Source of the DNA: Cyclobacteriaceae bacterium
GTDB taxonomy: Bacteria > Bacteroidota > Bacteroidia > Cytophagales > Cyclobacteriaceae
Direction: 5' to 3'
Assembly: GCA_019638395.1 (NCBI GenBank)
Contig: JAHBTX010000001.1
Location: 930,001 to 994,000, forward strand
DNA: 64,000 nt
In this document: piece after piece, positions 8,201 to 16,741 of the stretch
Layout of the letters: each line of letters starts with the position of its first letter
Numbering within the stretch: position 1 is the stretch's first letter
Translations under genes and position numbers: made by a program
Notes under the pieces: model-generated
Databases searched by the model: none
The model's input: the letters and a program-made list of their open reading frames with translations, nothing else
Told to the model about the DNA's origin: nothing

Positions 8201-9490
8201 ATGCGTCAGGTAATAAAAGATATTTTATCCGACTTCCACGCAACCCCGCTGGAGCCGGTAACGCCTCGTGAATTAGAGCTTCCGCTCAATTCAGGCAAGG
8301 CGATATCGCTAATAGGCCCAAGACGAAGTGGCAAAAGCTATTACTTCATCCACCTGATGCACCAATTGGTTAAAAGTGGAGTTGACAAAACGAAAATTCT
8401 ATACCTTAATTTTGAGGATGAGCGCCTTAACTTAAAGGCCGAAGATTTAGATGCCGTCTTAAAAGCCTACCAGGAATTATATCCCGAAACAGTTTGGAAA
8501 AACTGTTACTTCTTCTTTGATGAAATCCAGAACATAAGCAACTGGGAAAAATTCGCACGAAGATGTTATGACTCGTTCACTAAGAACATTTTCCTAACAG
8601 GCTCCAATGCCAATTTGCTTAGCATGGAAATAGCTACAGCAATGCGTGGCCGAACGCTTACTTTTGAGATTCTGCCACTGTCATTTAAAGAATACCTTAC
8701 CTTTAAGAAAGTAAACTACACCAAACAAGACACAAGTACTAAAGCGAAAATTAATAAACTCTTTACGAGCTATTTGGAAGAAGGTGGTTACCCTGAAGTA
8801 GTATTACTACCCGATCATCTTAAGACACAAGCCCTACAAGAGTATTTTGATGTGATGACTTATCGGGATCTTGTAGAGCGTTATCAATTTACCAACTTGT
8901 CGGTTGTAAAGTATTTTCTAAAAAGATTAGCCTCTACAACAGGATCTTACCTTTCATTGAATAAACTTTATAATGAATTACGTTCGCAAGGTTATAAACT
9001 TGATAAAAACTTTTTATACGAAGCCAACGAGGCTGCCAAAGCAGTTTACCTCTCCATTCCGGTTTCCAAATTTGATTTCTCAGAGTTAAAAAGAACCAAC
9101 AGCGACAAAAAAAATTACTTCATCGACAATGGATTACTAAATGCCATAACATTTAAATTTAGTAAAGATTACGGTAAACTATTAGAAAACCTTTGCTACT
9201 TGGAATTGAGGCGGCAAAAAAAAGAAATCTATTATTATAAAGACACAAAAGAGTGCGACTTTGTCCTGTTCGAAAAAGAAAAACCATTACCCGTACAAAT
9301 AGCGCATACTCTTACCGATCCAGACACATTAAATCGTGAATTAAATGGTCTGTATCATGCTTGTAAAAAACTGAAAACGAAGAAGGGAATAATCATCACC
9401 ACAACACCGCGAAAGGATGAAATCGTGGCTGGAATAAACGTAAAGTATCTTTCTGCTGTTGAGTTTGTCCTAAACACAAGCAGAGTTTAG
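8201..9490 (+). CDS. AAA ATPase with DUF4143 (AAA_14 family)
   Basis: This 429-residue protein has a Walker A loop (GPRRSGKSYYF, about residue 43), a Walker B segment (CYFFFDEIQNISNWE) and a sensor-like FLTGSNANLL, then the DUF4143 C-terminal domain with LEEGGYPEV and a nuclease-fold-like ECDFVLFEKEKPLPVQIA end. The family is widespread but patchy among bacteria and archaea, often variable between strains; its role is not established. Base composition is more A/T-rich than the neighbouring leuS and fabH, which fits an accessory gene (inference). The earlier in-frame ATG at 8168 overlaps the promoter and is less likely. Confidence 0.85.
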   Translation: MRQVIKDILSDFHATPLEPVTPRELELPLNSGKAISLIGPRRSGKSYYFIHLMHQLVKSGVDKTKILYLNFEDERLNLKAEDLDAVLKAYQELYPETVWKNCYFFFDEIQNISNWEKFARRCYDSFTKNIFLTGSNANLLSMEIATAMRGRTLTFEILPLSFKEYLTFKKVNYTKQDTSTKAKINKLFTSYLEEGGYPEVVLLPDHLKTQALQEYFDVMTYRDLVERYQFTNLSVVKYFLKRLASTTGSYLSLNKLYNELRSQGYKLDKNFLYEANEAAKAVYLSIPVSKFDFSELKRTNSDKKNYFIDNGLLNAITFKFSKDYGKLLENLCYLELRRQKKEIYYYKDTKECDFVLFEKEKPLPVQIAHTLTDPDTLNRELNGLYHACKKLKTKKGIIITTTPRKDEIVAGINVKYLSAVEFVLNTSRV

Positions 9491-9581
9491 TAAGAAACCA
9501 AATTACATTTTAGTAATCCCTAACACACATTAGTCTTTCCGTAACATTTCCTTAATTTTAGTGCGCATTTAACACACTTCT

Positions 9582-10580
9582 ATGCGCTACTCCAAAATTG
9601 TTGGTCTCGGCCATCACATTCCTGAAACTGTTATTACAAATCAGTATCTGTCTACCATCATGGATACTACGGACGAATGGATTATAGAACGCACCGGTAT
9701 TAAGGAACGCAGGTGGATTGATCCCGCCAAGGACACCGTAGCCAACATGGCTGCCAAAGCAACAAGACTTGCCTTGCAACGCGCCAACCTCACCGAAAAA
9801 GACATCGACTTTATTGTTTTCGCTACTATTACCCCGGATTACTTTTTTCCTGGCTCCGGGGTTTTACTCCAACGCGAGCTTGGTTTGGAAAGCATTGGCG
9901 CATTGGACATCCGCAATGCGTGTTCGGGGTTTATCTACGCACTTTCGGTAGCTGATCAGTTTATCAAATCGGGCATGTATAAAACCATATTGGTGGTAGG
10001 TGCCGAAATTCAATCAACTGCCATTGATGCCACCACCCGTGGAAGAAACACCGCTGTAATTTTTGCTGATGGTGCCGGGGCTGCTATCCTTCAGCCATCC
10101 GATAAGCCTGGGATTCTTTCTACACATTTACATTCCGATGGCCGGTTTGCAGAAGAACTTTATGTGCGCGATCCGGGCAGCAGTCGCAAACGGGAAGAGC
10201 GCCAGCCTGAACAAATTTTAGATACCACACATTTTAAAGTAGTGATGAATGGCAGCCAGGTTTTTAAACACGCGGTTGTTCGATTTATGGAAGTGATCAA
10301 CGAAGCCCTAACTGCTAACGGTATAAAAAAAGAAGAAATCGATTTATTGGTACCGCATCAGGCTAACCTTAGGATAAGTCAATTCATTCAACAAAAAATG
10401 GAATTGCCCGACTCGAAAGTTTATAATAATATTATGCGGTATGGAAATACCACCGCAGCCTCTATTCCAATTGCGATGAGTGAAGCCTGGGCAGAAGGTA
10501 AAATCAAAGAAAATGACGTTATTTGTTTAGCTGCTTTTGGTAGTGGATTTACCTGGGCATCTGCTTTGATTCGTTGGTAA
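9582..10580 (+). CDS. fabH: Beta-ketoacyl-ACP synthase III
   Basis: The 332-residue enzyme condenses an acyl-CoA starter with malonyl-ACP to begin fatty acid synthesis in the cytosol. The catalytic triad is complete: Cys114 in RNACSGF, His in LLVPHQANLR and Asn in YGNTTAASIP. The N-terminal TTDEWIIERTGIKERRW and the C-terminal LAAFGSGFTWASALIRW are typical of FabH. Length is normal. Genes for the rest of fatty acid synthesis are not next to it, and the following small gene is separated by a repeat-like spacer. Confidence 0.95.
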   Translation: MRYSKIVGLGHHIPETVITNQYLSTIMDTTDEWIIERTGIKERRWIDPAKDTVANMAAKATRLALQRANLTEKDIDFIVFATITPDYFFPGSGVLLQRELGLESIGALDIRNACSGFIYALSVADQFIKSGMYKTILVVGAEIQSTAIDATTRGRNTAVIFADGAGAAILQPSDKPGILSTHLHSDGRFAEELYVRDPGSSRKREERQPEQILDTTHFKVVMNGSQVFKHAVVRFMEVINEALTANGIKKEEIDLLVPHQANLRISQFIQQKMELPDSKVYNNIMRYGNTTAASIPIAMSEAWAEGKIKENDVICLAAFGSGFTWASALIRW

Positions 10581-10622
10581 TCCGAATCATAAATATTAAA
10601 TCCGAAATTTTGAATCGAACTA
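10581..10622 (+). repeat. A/T-rich AAATCCGAAATT-type repeat spacer
   Basis: Contains tccgaatcataaatatt followed by aaatccgaaattttgaatcg, the same style as the repeat inside leuS at 5708 and the spacer at 58827-58909. Confidence 0.5.
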
Positions 10623-10847
10623 ATGAAGACAACTGCTTATAACCCCAGCTCACTTGAAGTAGATTTTGCCAACGCTTTGTTTATCCTTCAAAAAGAAATT
10701 CAAAAGCATCTGCAAGACAATGAAATCATTCACGTAGAACCCAATCTAAACCGCGATAACCCCACCGTAACATTTAATCTGTTAGACAAAGATGGCGATC
10801 CGCATGAGATTGTTGTTCGTATAGTTCAAATTCCCGATAAGTTCTAA
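10623..10847 (+). CDS. Small conserved-type hypothetical protein (74 aa)
   Basis: I do not recognise this 74-residue soluble protein. It has a predicted N-terminal helix (LEVDFANALFILQKEIQKHL) and then beta strands (TVTFNLLDKDGD, EIVVRIVQIPDKF), and is acidic. It sits 9 nt before the GntP permease start, so it is probably cotranscribed with the downstream transport and amino-acid genes. The good codon structure and tight spacing support a real gene. Confidence 0.7.
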   Translation: MKTTAYNPSSLEVDFANALFILQKEIQKHLQDNEIIHVEPNLNRDNPTVTFNLLDKDGDPHEIVVRIVQIPDKF

Positions 10848-10856
10848 ATCCGCACC

Positions 10857-12173
10857 ATGTCCATACTCATCATTGTAGTATGTATTGCACTATTGGTAGT
10901 ACTTATTTCACATTTTAAAGTAAACGCATTCCTTTCATTCCTTATCGTTTCTATTCTAGCAGGTTTACTGTTGGGCATAGAAGTCTCTAAAATCAGCAGC
11001 TCGGTACAAAAAGGCGTGGGCGATATGCTCGGCTCGCTGGTAATTGTAGTAATTGCCGGAGCCATGCTGGGTAAATTGGTTGCTGATAGCGGTGCCGCAC
11101 AACGCATCTCTTCCGGGCTGACAAAAATCTTTGGCGAAAAGAATCTGCAATGGGCTTTAATGACAACCGGTTTTGTAATCGGTATTCCGTTGTTTTATAA
11201 TGTGGGATTTGTTTTGGTGTTCCCGCTCATCGCATCAATCGTGTATCGGTATAAACTGCCGGCTGTGTATATCGGATTACCCATGATGGCCGCACTATCA
11301 GTAACACATGGTTTTTTACCACCACATCCCTCGCCAACTGCCTTGGTCGCTCAGTTCAATGCACACATGGGCACTACTTTATTATATGGATTTGCAATTG
11401 CTATACCTACTGTGTTGATTGCCGGTTTACTCTATTCCAAAACCTTAAAAGGAATTAATACCAACCTGATTAAAACATTTCAATCGGAAGGTTTGCCAGA
11501 AGATAAACTACCCAGCTTAGGAAATAGTTTATTCTCGGCTTTGCTGCCGGTAATTTTTCTTACCACCACCACATTATTGAATCCCTATGTAGGCGAAAGT
11601 TCTTCTGTTAAACCTGTACTTACTTTTTTAAGTGATCCGGCTATTGTTATGCTCATCTCGTTGGTGGTAGCCACGTTCTCATTGGGCATTTTGCGCGGCA
11701 CACAAATGAAACACATCATGAACTCGTATGGCGATGCCGTAAAAGATGTGAGTATGATTCTGTTGATTATGGGTGGTGCCGGTGGCTTAAAACAGGTGTT
11801 AATGGACAGCGGTATCAGCAACGAAATTGCATCATTGCTGGATGGCATCAATGCGCATCCTTTGGTAGTGGGTTGGATAATCGCCTGCATCATTCGGGTA
11901 TGTGTCGGTTCAGCTACCGTGGCCGGACTTACTGCTGCAGGTATTATGATGCCATTCATCGGTCGCCCCGATGTTGATCCTAATTTAATGGTACTCTCCA
12001 TTGGTGCCGGAAGTTTAATGTTCTCGCATGTAAATGATGCCGGCTTTTGGTTATTTAAAGAATATTTTAATCTCAGCATCCGCGATACGGTAAGATCATG
12101 GTCGGTAATGGAAACCATTGTTGCCGTGTGCGGATTGATTGGTGTGATGGTGATAAATACTTTTCTGAATTAA
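10857..12173 (+). CDS. GntP-family permease
   Basis: The 438-residue protein has about 12 membrane segments and the GntP family layout: a first helix pair followed by FLSFLIVSILAGLLLGI, the central THGFLPPHPSPTALVAQF motif near residue 150, and the C-terminal SVGSATVAGLTAAGIM-like and SHVNDAGFWLFKEYFNLS segments. Named members carry gluconate, D-serine or related hydroxy acids. With RidA, a D-threonine-aldolase-like enzyme and a dipeptidase downstream, an amino or hydroxy acid is more likely than gluconate here (inference). Confidence 0.92.
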   Translation: MSILIIVVCIALLVVLISHFKVNAFLSFLIVSILAGLLLGIEVSKISSSVQKGVGDMLGSLVIVVIAGAMLGKLVADSGAAQRISSGLTKIFGEKNLQWALMTTGFVIGIPLFYNVGFVLVFPLIASIVYRYKLPAVYIGLPMMAALSVTHGFLPPHPSPTALVAQFNAHMGTTLLYGFAIAIPTVLIAGLLYSKTLKGINTNLIKTFQSEGLPEDKLPSLGNSLFSALLPVIFLTTTTLLNPYVGESSSVKPVLTFLSDPAIVMLISLVVATFSLGILRGTQMKHIMNSYGDAVKDVSMILLIMGGAGGLKQVLMDSGISNEIASLLDGINAHPLVVGWIIACIIRVCVGSATVAGLTAAGIMMPFIGRPDVDPNLMVLSIGAGSLMFSHVNDAGFWLFKEYFNLSIRDTVRSWSVMETIVAVCGLIGVMVINTFLN

Positions 12174-12180
12174 CTTTTAT

Positions 12181-12651
12181 ATGGATAATCTTACTCCCGA
12201 TCAACGCTTTGCGCAGCTAAACCTAACACTACCACCAGCCCCAACTCCACTTGGTGTATATAAACCATTCCTGATTGTAGATAAGTTTGTTTATGTATCG
12301 GGGCATGGCACAGTGAAGGAAGATAAAAGTTTAATCATTGGAAAAGTGGGCGTTGACTTTAATGCCGATGAAGCGAAACTTGCTGCGCAACAAGTAGGAC
12401 TTGCCATTCTGGCAACACTTAAAGCAAACCTTGGAAGCTTAAATAAAATCAAACGTGTAATAAAAGTTTTAGGAATGGTGAATGCCGTGCAGGAATTTGA
12501 ACGCCATCCATTTGTTATTAACGGTTGCAGCGAGTTATTCGCCAAAGTATGGGGGCCAGAAAATGGTGTAGGTGTACGCAGTGCAGTGGGCATGGGTTCG
12601 TTACCCGATAATATTCCGGTAGAAATTGAAGCGATGTTTGAATTAGTGTAA
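12181..12651 (+). CDS. RidA/YjgF-family protein
   Basis: This 156-residue protein belongs to the RidA (YjgF/YER057c/UK114) superfamily, with the characteristic FVYVSGHGTV strand, the central VIKVLGMVNAVQEFERHPFVINGCSELF and the C-terminal VRSAVGMGSLPDNIPVEIEAMF, where the Arg and Glu line the active site. RidA deaminates reactive enamine/imine products of PLP enzymes such as serine/threonine dehydratases. It starts 7 nt after gntP and precedes a PLP enzyme gene, a sensible partnership. It is longer than classical RidA (about 130) and closer to the 150-residue subgroup. Confidence 0.88.
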   Translation: MDNLTPDQRFAQLNLTLPPAPTPLGVYKPFLIVDKFVYVSGHGTVKEDKSLIIGKVGVDFNADEAKLAAQQVGLAILATLKANLGSLNKIKRVIKVLGMVNAVQEFERHPFVINGCSELFAKVWGPENGVGVRSAVGMGSLPDNIPVEIEAMFELV

Positions 12652-12654
12652 AAC

Positions 12655-12727
12655 CAAGTCCATAGTCGACAGTCCATAGTTATAACTGCTATCGACCATA
12701 AAACTATGGACTATCGACCAAAAGACT
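12655..12727. repeat. CTATGGACTATCGAC-type palindromic repeat, copy 1
   Basis: GTCGACAGTCCATAGT (12665-12680) pairs with ACTATGGACTATCGAC (12703-12718), 15 of 16 positions, around a 22-nt centre that itself contains CTATCGACCATA. A similar element follows the next gene. Confidence 0.75.
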
Positions 12728-13834
12728 ATGAACAATTCTTACTTAATAAAGAACATAACCGAACTAGACTCCCCTGCTCTCGCAGTTTATCCTGATCGTA
12801 TAAAACAGAACATTAAAATCCTGCAACAGTTCGTGCCCGATGTAAACCAGTTGCGGCCACACGTAAAAACCAACAAGACTCCCGAAGTTTGTCAACTAAT
12901 GATGGATGCCGGAATCCGAAAATTTAAATGTGCCACCATTGCTGAAGCCGAAATGCTGACTACGATTGGTGCGCCAGATGTATTGCTGGCCTATCAACCG
13001 GTTGGACCACGGGGTGTACGCTTTGTACAACTCATTAAAAAATTTACGGCTACACAATTTTCCTGCTTGATTGATAATGAAGCTACCGCTCAAGAACTAT
13101 CTACGGTCGCCCAGGTCAATGATCTCACCATTCGTATCTTTCTTGATTTGAATGTGGGCATGAGTCGCACGGGAATTCTCCCGGAAAACGCCTTGCAACT
13201 TTTTGTGTTCTGTAAATCATTAAAAGGATTAACCCCAGTTGGCTTGCATGCATACGATGGGCATCATCGAGATGCAGATATGGAAGTAAGGACAAAAGGT
13301 TGCGATGCCGGTTTTGAGCGAGTCTTAAATCTGAAAGAAACCATTGCCGCACAAACCGGAATTGATGCAACCATTGTTACCAGTGGTAATACCACTATCT
13401 CCATTCATAGCAAACGAAAAAATATTGAAGTAAGCCCGGGCACATTTATTTTCTGGGATTACGGTTATCACAAACAATTTGCAGAACAACCCTTTGTGTT
13501 TGCCGCTTTGTTAATTACGCGTATCATTTCAAAACCTGATGATGAAACGCTTTGTATTGATCTTGGGCATAAAGCAGTAGCTTCAGAAAACCCATTGAAC
13601 AATAGAGTGTATTTTATCAACGCGCCAGAACTACAAGCATTTGGTCATAGCGAAGAACACTTGATCCTTAAAGCACCAAAAGGCAATACATACAAAGTTG
13701 GCGATGTTTTATATGGTGTTCCCTTTCACATTTGCCCTACTGTTGCCTTGCACGAAACCTTAGCTGTGGTTGAAAATAATACAGTAACGAAGCATTGGAA
13801 TGTGGTGGCGAGGAAAAGAAAAATTACTGTTTGA
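12728..13834 (+). CDS. D-threonine aldolase / D-serine dehydratase-like PLP enzyme
   Basis: The 368-residue protein has the fold-type III alanine-racemase barrel: the PLP lysine Lys47 in RPHVKTNK, IRIFLDLNVGMSRTG near residue 140, GLHAYDGHH, VTSGNTT and the C-terminal beta domain. The H334-x-C336 pair in PFHICPTV matches the metal site of D-threonine aldolase and eukaryotic-type D-serine dehydratase. The reaction is expected to be metal-dependent cleavage or dehydration of a D-beta-hydroxy amino acid; which one is not decidable by eye. It is flanked on both sides by related palindromic repeats. Confidence 0.87.
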   Translation: MNNSYLIKNITELDSPALAVYPDRIKQNIKILQQFVPDVNQLRPHVKTNKTPEVCQLMMDAGIRKFKCATIAEAEMLTTIGAPDVLLAYQPVGPRGVRFVQLIKKFTATQFSCLIDNEATAQELSTVAQVNDLTIRIFLDLNVGMSRTGILPENALQLFVFCKSLKGLTPVGLHAYDGHHRDADMEVRTKGCDAGFERVLNLKETIAAQTGIDATIVTSGNTTISIHSKRKNIEVSPGTFIFWDYGYHKQFAEQPFVFAALLITRIISKPDDETLCIDLGHKAVASENPLNNRVYFINAPELQAFGHSEEHLILKAPKGNTYKVGDVLYGVPFHICPTVALHETLAVVENNTVTKHWNVVARKRKITV

Positions 13835-13847
13835 TAACTATTCTATA

Positions 13848-13915
13848 GTCCATGGTCAATAGTCGATAGCAAATCACCGCTATGGACTATCGACTAAGAC
13901 TATGAACTATTAAAC
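13848..13915. repeat. CTATGGACTATCGAC-type palindromic repeat, copy 2
   Basis: AGTCGATAG (13861-13869) pairs with CTATCGACT (13887-13895); the block also holds tagtccatggtcaatagtc and ctatggactatcgac, shared with the copy at 12655-12727. Confidence 0.75.
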
Positions 13916-13925
13916 CAACAAAAGA

Positions 13926-14990
13926 ATGTCAACTTTCATTGTCGATGCCCACCTTGATCTTAGTATGAATGCGATGGAATGGAATCGCGATTTACGCAAA
14001 CCCATATCAGAAATCCGCCAACGCGAAAAAAATCTTACCGATAAACCCGATCGTGGTAACGGTGTGGTTAGCTTTGAAGCACTTCGCAAAGGAAATATAG
14101 GACTGATTGTAGCTACTCAAATTGCTCGCTATGTAGCTCCCGATAATCCACTTCCAGGCTGGCATTCGCCCGAACAAGCGTGGGCACATACACAGGCGCA
14201 ACGCGCATGGTATGCCGAGATGGAAAAAGTTGGCGAACTAAAAGCCATTACTGATCTCGCTTCACTTGAAGCACATCTTAAAGATTGGTCGCCAGAAAAA
14301 CCGATTGGTTATATCTTAAGTTTGGAAGGCGCAGATTCGTTGGTTACGCTAAGACATTTAGAGACCGCATATGAATATGGACTTCGAGCTATCGGTCCAG
14401 CACATTACGGGCCTGGTCGCTATGCACAAGGTACCGATGCTACAGGCGGAATCGGATCAAAAGGAAAAGAGTTGTTGAAAGAAATGGAGCGACTCAACAT
14501 CATTCTGGATGCAACACACTTGTGCGATGATTCCTTCTGGGAAGCAATGGATAATTTTAATGGTGCCATTTGGGCCAGCCATAACAACTGCCGTGTGTTG
14601 GTAAATCACAATCGCCAGTTTAGCGATGAGCAACTTAAAGAATTAATTATGCGTGGAGCTGTAATTGGTGGTGTGTTGGATGCGTGGATGTTGGTGCCCA
14701 ACTGGGTGCGAGGTAAATCAACACCACAAAATATGAATTGTACGTTGGAAAAATTAATAGACAACTATGATCATATTTGCCAGTTGGCGGGTAATTCCCT
14801 TCACATTGGTATTGGATCTGACCTAGATGGTGCATTTGGTAAAGAACAATGCCCTACCGATATAGAAACCATTGCCGATCTGCAAAAAATTTCCACCCTG
14901 CTATCGCAACGAGGGTATAAAAAGCAAGACATTGAAAATGTAATGCATGGCAATTGGTTGCGGTTTTTGAGAAAGGTTTGGAGTAAATAA
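13926..14990 (+). CDS. M19-family (renal-type) dipeptidase
   Basis: The 354-residue zinc enzyme belongs to the amidohydrolase-fold M19 family. Metal ligands are visible in VDAHLDLSMNA (His9, Asp11), the bridging Glu of LSLEGADSL, the histidines around ILDATHLCDDSF and NCRVLVNHNRQF, and the Asp of GIGSDLDGAFG. There is no signal peptide, so it is probably cytoplasmic. Family members hydrolyse dipeptides, often with a D-residue at the C-terminal side. Behind GntP, RidA and the D-amino-acid enzyme it may supply D-amino acids to that pathway (inference). Confidence 0.9.
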   Translation: MSTFIVDAHLDLSMNAMEWNRDLRKPISEIRQREKNLTDKPDRGNGVVSFEALRKGNIGLIVATQIARYVAPDNPLPGWHSPEQAWAHTQAQRAWYAEMEKVGELKAITDLASLEAHLKDWSPEKPIGYILSLEGADSLVTLRHLETAYEYGLRAIGPAHYGPGRYAQGTDATGGIGSKGKELLKEMERLNIILDATHLCDDSFWEAMDNFNGAIWASHNNCRVLVNHNRQFSDEQLKELIMRGAVIGGVLDAWMLVPNWVRGKSTPQNMNCTLEKLIDNYDHICQLAGNSLHIGIGSDLDGAFGKEQCPTDIETIADLQKISTLLSQRGYKKQDIENVMHGNWLRFLRKVWSK

Positions 14991-15061
14991 CACGCTTTAA
15001 ACCTGGCCGCCAAGCCACATAATTTCACATAATATTCTTAACCCGCACGCGCTAGTTTTCG

Positions 15062-15069
15062 TACCTTTC
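15062..15069 (+). promoter_or_regulatory. -7-like element TACCTTTC for the S41 protease gene
   Basis: Seven of eight positions fit TAnnTTTG. It ends 1 nt before the ATG at 15071 but 19 nt before the ATG at 15089, which supports the later start. Confidence 0.35.
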
Positions 15070-15088
15070 AATGTTGAACCGTGCGTCT

Positions 15089-16741
15089 ATGAAAATCTGG
15101 AAGAAAAAATTGGTGGTAGCTGCATTGATTTTGGGTGGTGCTGTAGCATTCTCATTTACATCACCAGCAGAGCGCTATTTCGAAATAGCTAAAAATCTCG
15201 ACATTTTTGCCTCTCTCTTCAAGGAGGTGAATGCCTTGTATGTAGATGAGGTAAATCCCAACAAAACCATTCGCACCGGCATTGATGCCATGCTGGAGTC
15301 GCTCGATCCATACACTAATTTTATTTCAGAAGATGAAGTGGAAGATTTCCGCACGTTAAATACAGGCCAGTATGGCGGCATTGGTGCTGTTACCCGGCCC
15401 ATTGGTAAACGAACGGTGGTAACAATGGTGTATGAAAACTACCCTGCCTATAAAAGCGGTTTACGGATAGGCGATGAAGTACTTAAGATAAACGGTATAG
15501 AGTTAGCCCGGCTCACATCCGAAGAAGCTAACCACATTATGCGTGGCCAGGTGGGTACGCTTGTTAACCTAACAGTAAAAAGAATTGGTGTTGACAAACC
15601 GCTTGAGCTGGAGTTTAAACGTGAAAAAATAAAAATCAGTAACGTACCATACTTCGGCATGCTGGCAGCAGATGTGGGTTACATCCAACTTACAGAATTT
15701 ACACCCGATGCCGGTAAGGAAGTGAAGAATGCCTTGGTTAGTCTGAAAGAAAAAGGTGCTAAGTATTTAATACTCGATCTGCGCAACAACGGTGGTGGCT
15801 TGTTGCATGAGGCCGTTAATATCTGCAACCTCTTCATCCCGAAAGGAAAAAAAGTGGTTGATACCAAAGGCAAAGTTGTAGAAAATAATATCACGTATGA
15901 AACACTTAACCCTCCGGTTGACCTGGATATTCCGGTTACAGTGTTGATTAACCGCGGCAGTGCTTCGGCTTCCGAGATTGTAGCCGGCACCCTTCAGGAT
16001 TATGATCGGGGTGTAATTATTGGCGAACGTTCTTATGGAAAAGGATTGGTGCAGGTACCGCGTTTATTGTCATACAATTCGCAAGTTAAAATTACCACCG
16101 CCAAATATTATACACCTACAGGCCGTTGCATTCAGGTGTTGGATTATACACACCGCAGAGAAGATGGCAGCGTTGCCTCTATTCCCGATTCACTCAAAAA
16201 AGAATTTCGCACCACCCATGGTCGTAAAGTATATGATGGTGGCGGTATTGATCCTGACATTACAATTGCCGTTGCCGATGATGCTGCTATTACCAAAGTT
16301 GTTTACCTGAACGGATTTATTTTTGATTATGCCACCGTGTATGCACATCAACACCCCACGCTGGCAGAGCCGCGCACCTTTTCGCTTACGGATAAAGAGT
16401 ATTCTGATTTTGTAAGTTGGATGAAAACCAAAGACTACTCCTTTCAATCGCCTGTGGAGACAGAATTGGAGGAACTGATTGCCGAGGCCACCAAAGAAAA
16501 ATCGTATGATGAATTGAAACCCAACATCGATCAAATTCAAACACGCCTGAAAGAGTTACGCAAAAACGAATTAGTGAATCATAAAGATGCGATCAAAGCG
16601 CTGTTGGAACGCGAAATTGCCTCGCGCTACTATTTTGAACGCGGGGCTGCAGAAACAGGCTTTAAGTCCGACAAAGAGATTAAAGCCGCTATGGATATAA
16701 TGCGCAATCAGGCAGAGTACAAACGCATTCTTAAAATCTGA
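15089..16741 (+). CDS. C-terminal processing protease (S41, CtpA/Prc-like)
   Basis: This 550-residue exported serine protease begins with MKIWKKKLVVAALILGGAVAF as signal or anchor. Next come an N-terminal helical region, a PDZ domain (about residues 85-170, with YKSGLRIGDEVLKINGIEL) and the S41 core with YLILDLRNNGGG. The catalytic Ser lies in NRGSASASEIVAG and the Lys in GERSYGKGLVQVP. The family trims periplasmic protein C-termini. Start 15071 would add six residues but leaves no room after the -7 element. The C-terminal 150 residues are helical and charged. The stop overlaps the next gene in TGATG, indicating translational coupling. Confidence 0.92.
   Translation: MKIWKKKLVVAALILGGAVAFSFTSPAERYFEIAKNLDIFASLFKEVNALYVDEVNPNKTIRTGIDAMLESLDPYTNFISEDEVEDFRTLNTGQYGGIGAVTRPIGKRTVVTMVYENYPAYKSGLRIGDEVLKINGIELARLTSEEANHIMRGQVGTLVNLTVKRIGVDKPLELEFKREKIKISNVPYFGMLAADVGYIQLTEFTPDAGKEVKNALVSLKEKGAKYLILDLRNNGGGLLHEAVNICNLFIPKGKKVVDTKGKVVENNITYETLNPPVDLDIPVTVLINRGSASASEIVAGTLQDYDRGVIIGERSYGKGLVQVPRLLSYNSQVKITTAKYYTPTGRCIQVLDYTHRREDGSVASIPDSLKKEFRTTHGRKVYDGGGIDPDITIAVADDAAITKVVYLNGFIFDYATVYAHQHPTLAEPRTFSLTDKEYSDFVSWMKTKDYSFQSPVETELEELIAEATKEKSYDELKPNIDQIQTRLKELRKNELVNHKDAIKALLEREIASRYYFERGAAETGFKSDKEIKAAMDIMRNQAEYKRILKI

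Noticed and set aside
11585-12118. 177-codon antisense frame within the GntP gene
   Set aside because: It is a mirror of a well-supported membrane protein gene, with low-complexity Thr/Ser/Pro composition and no domain.
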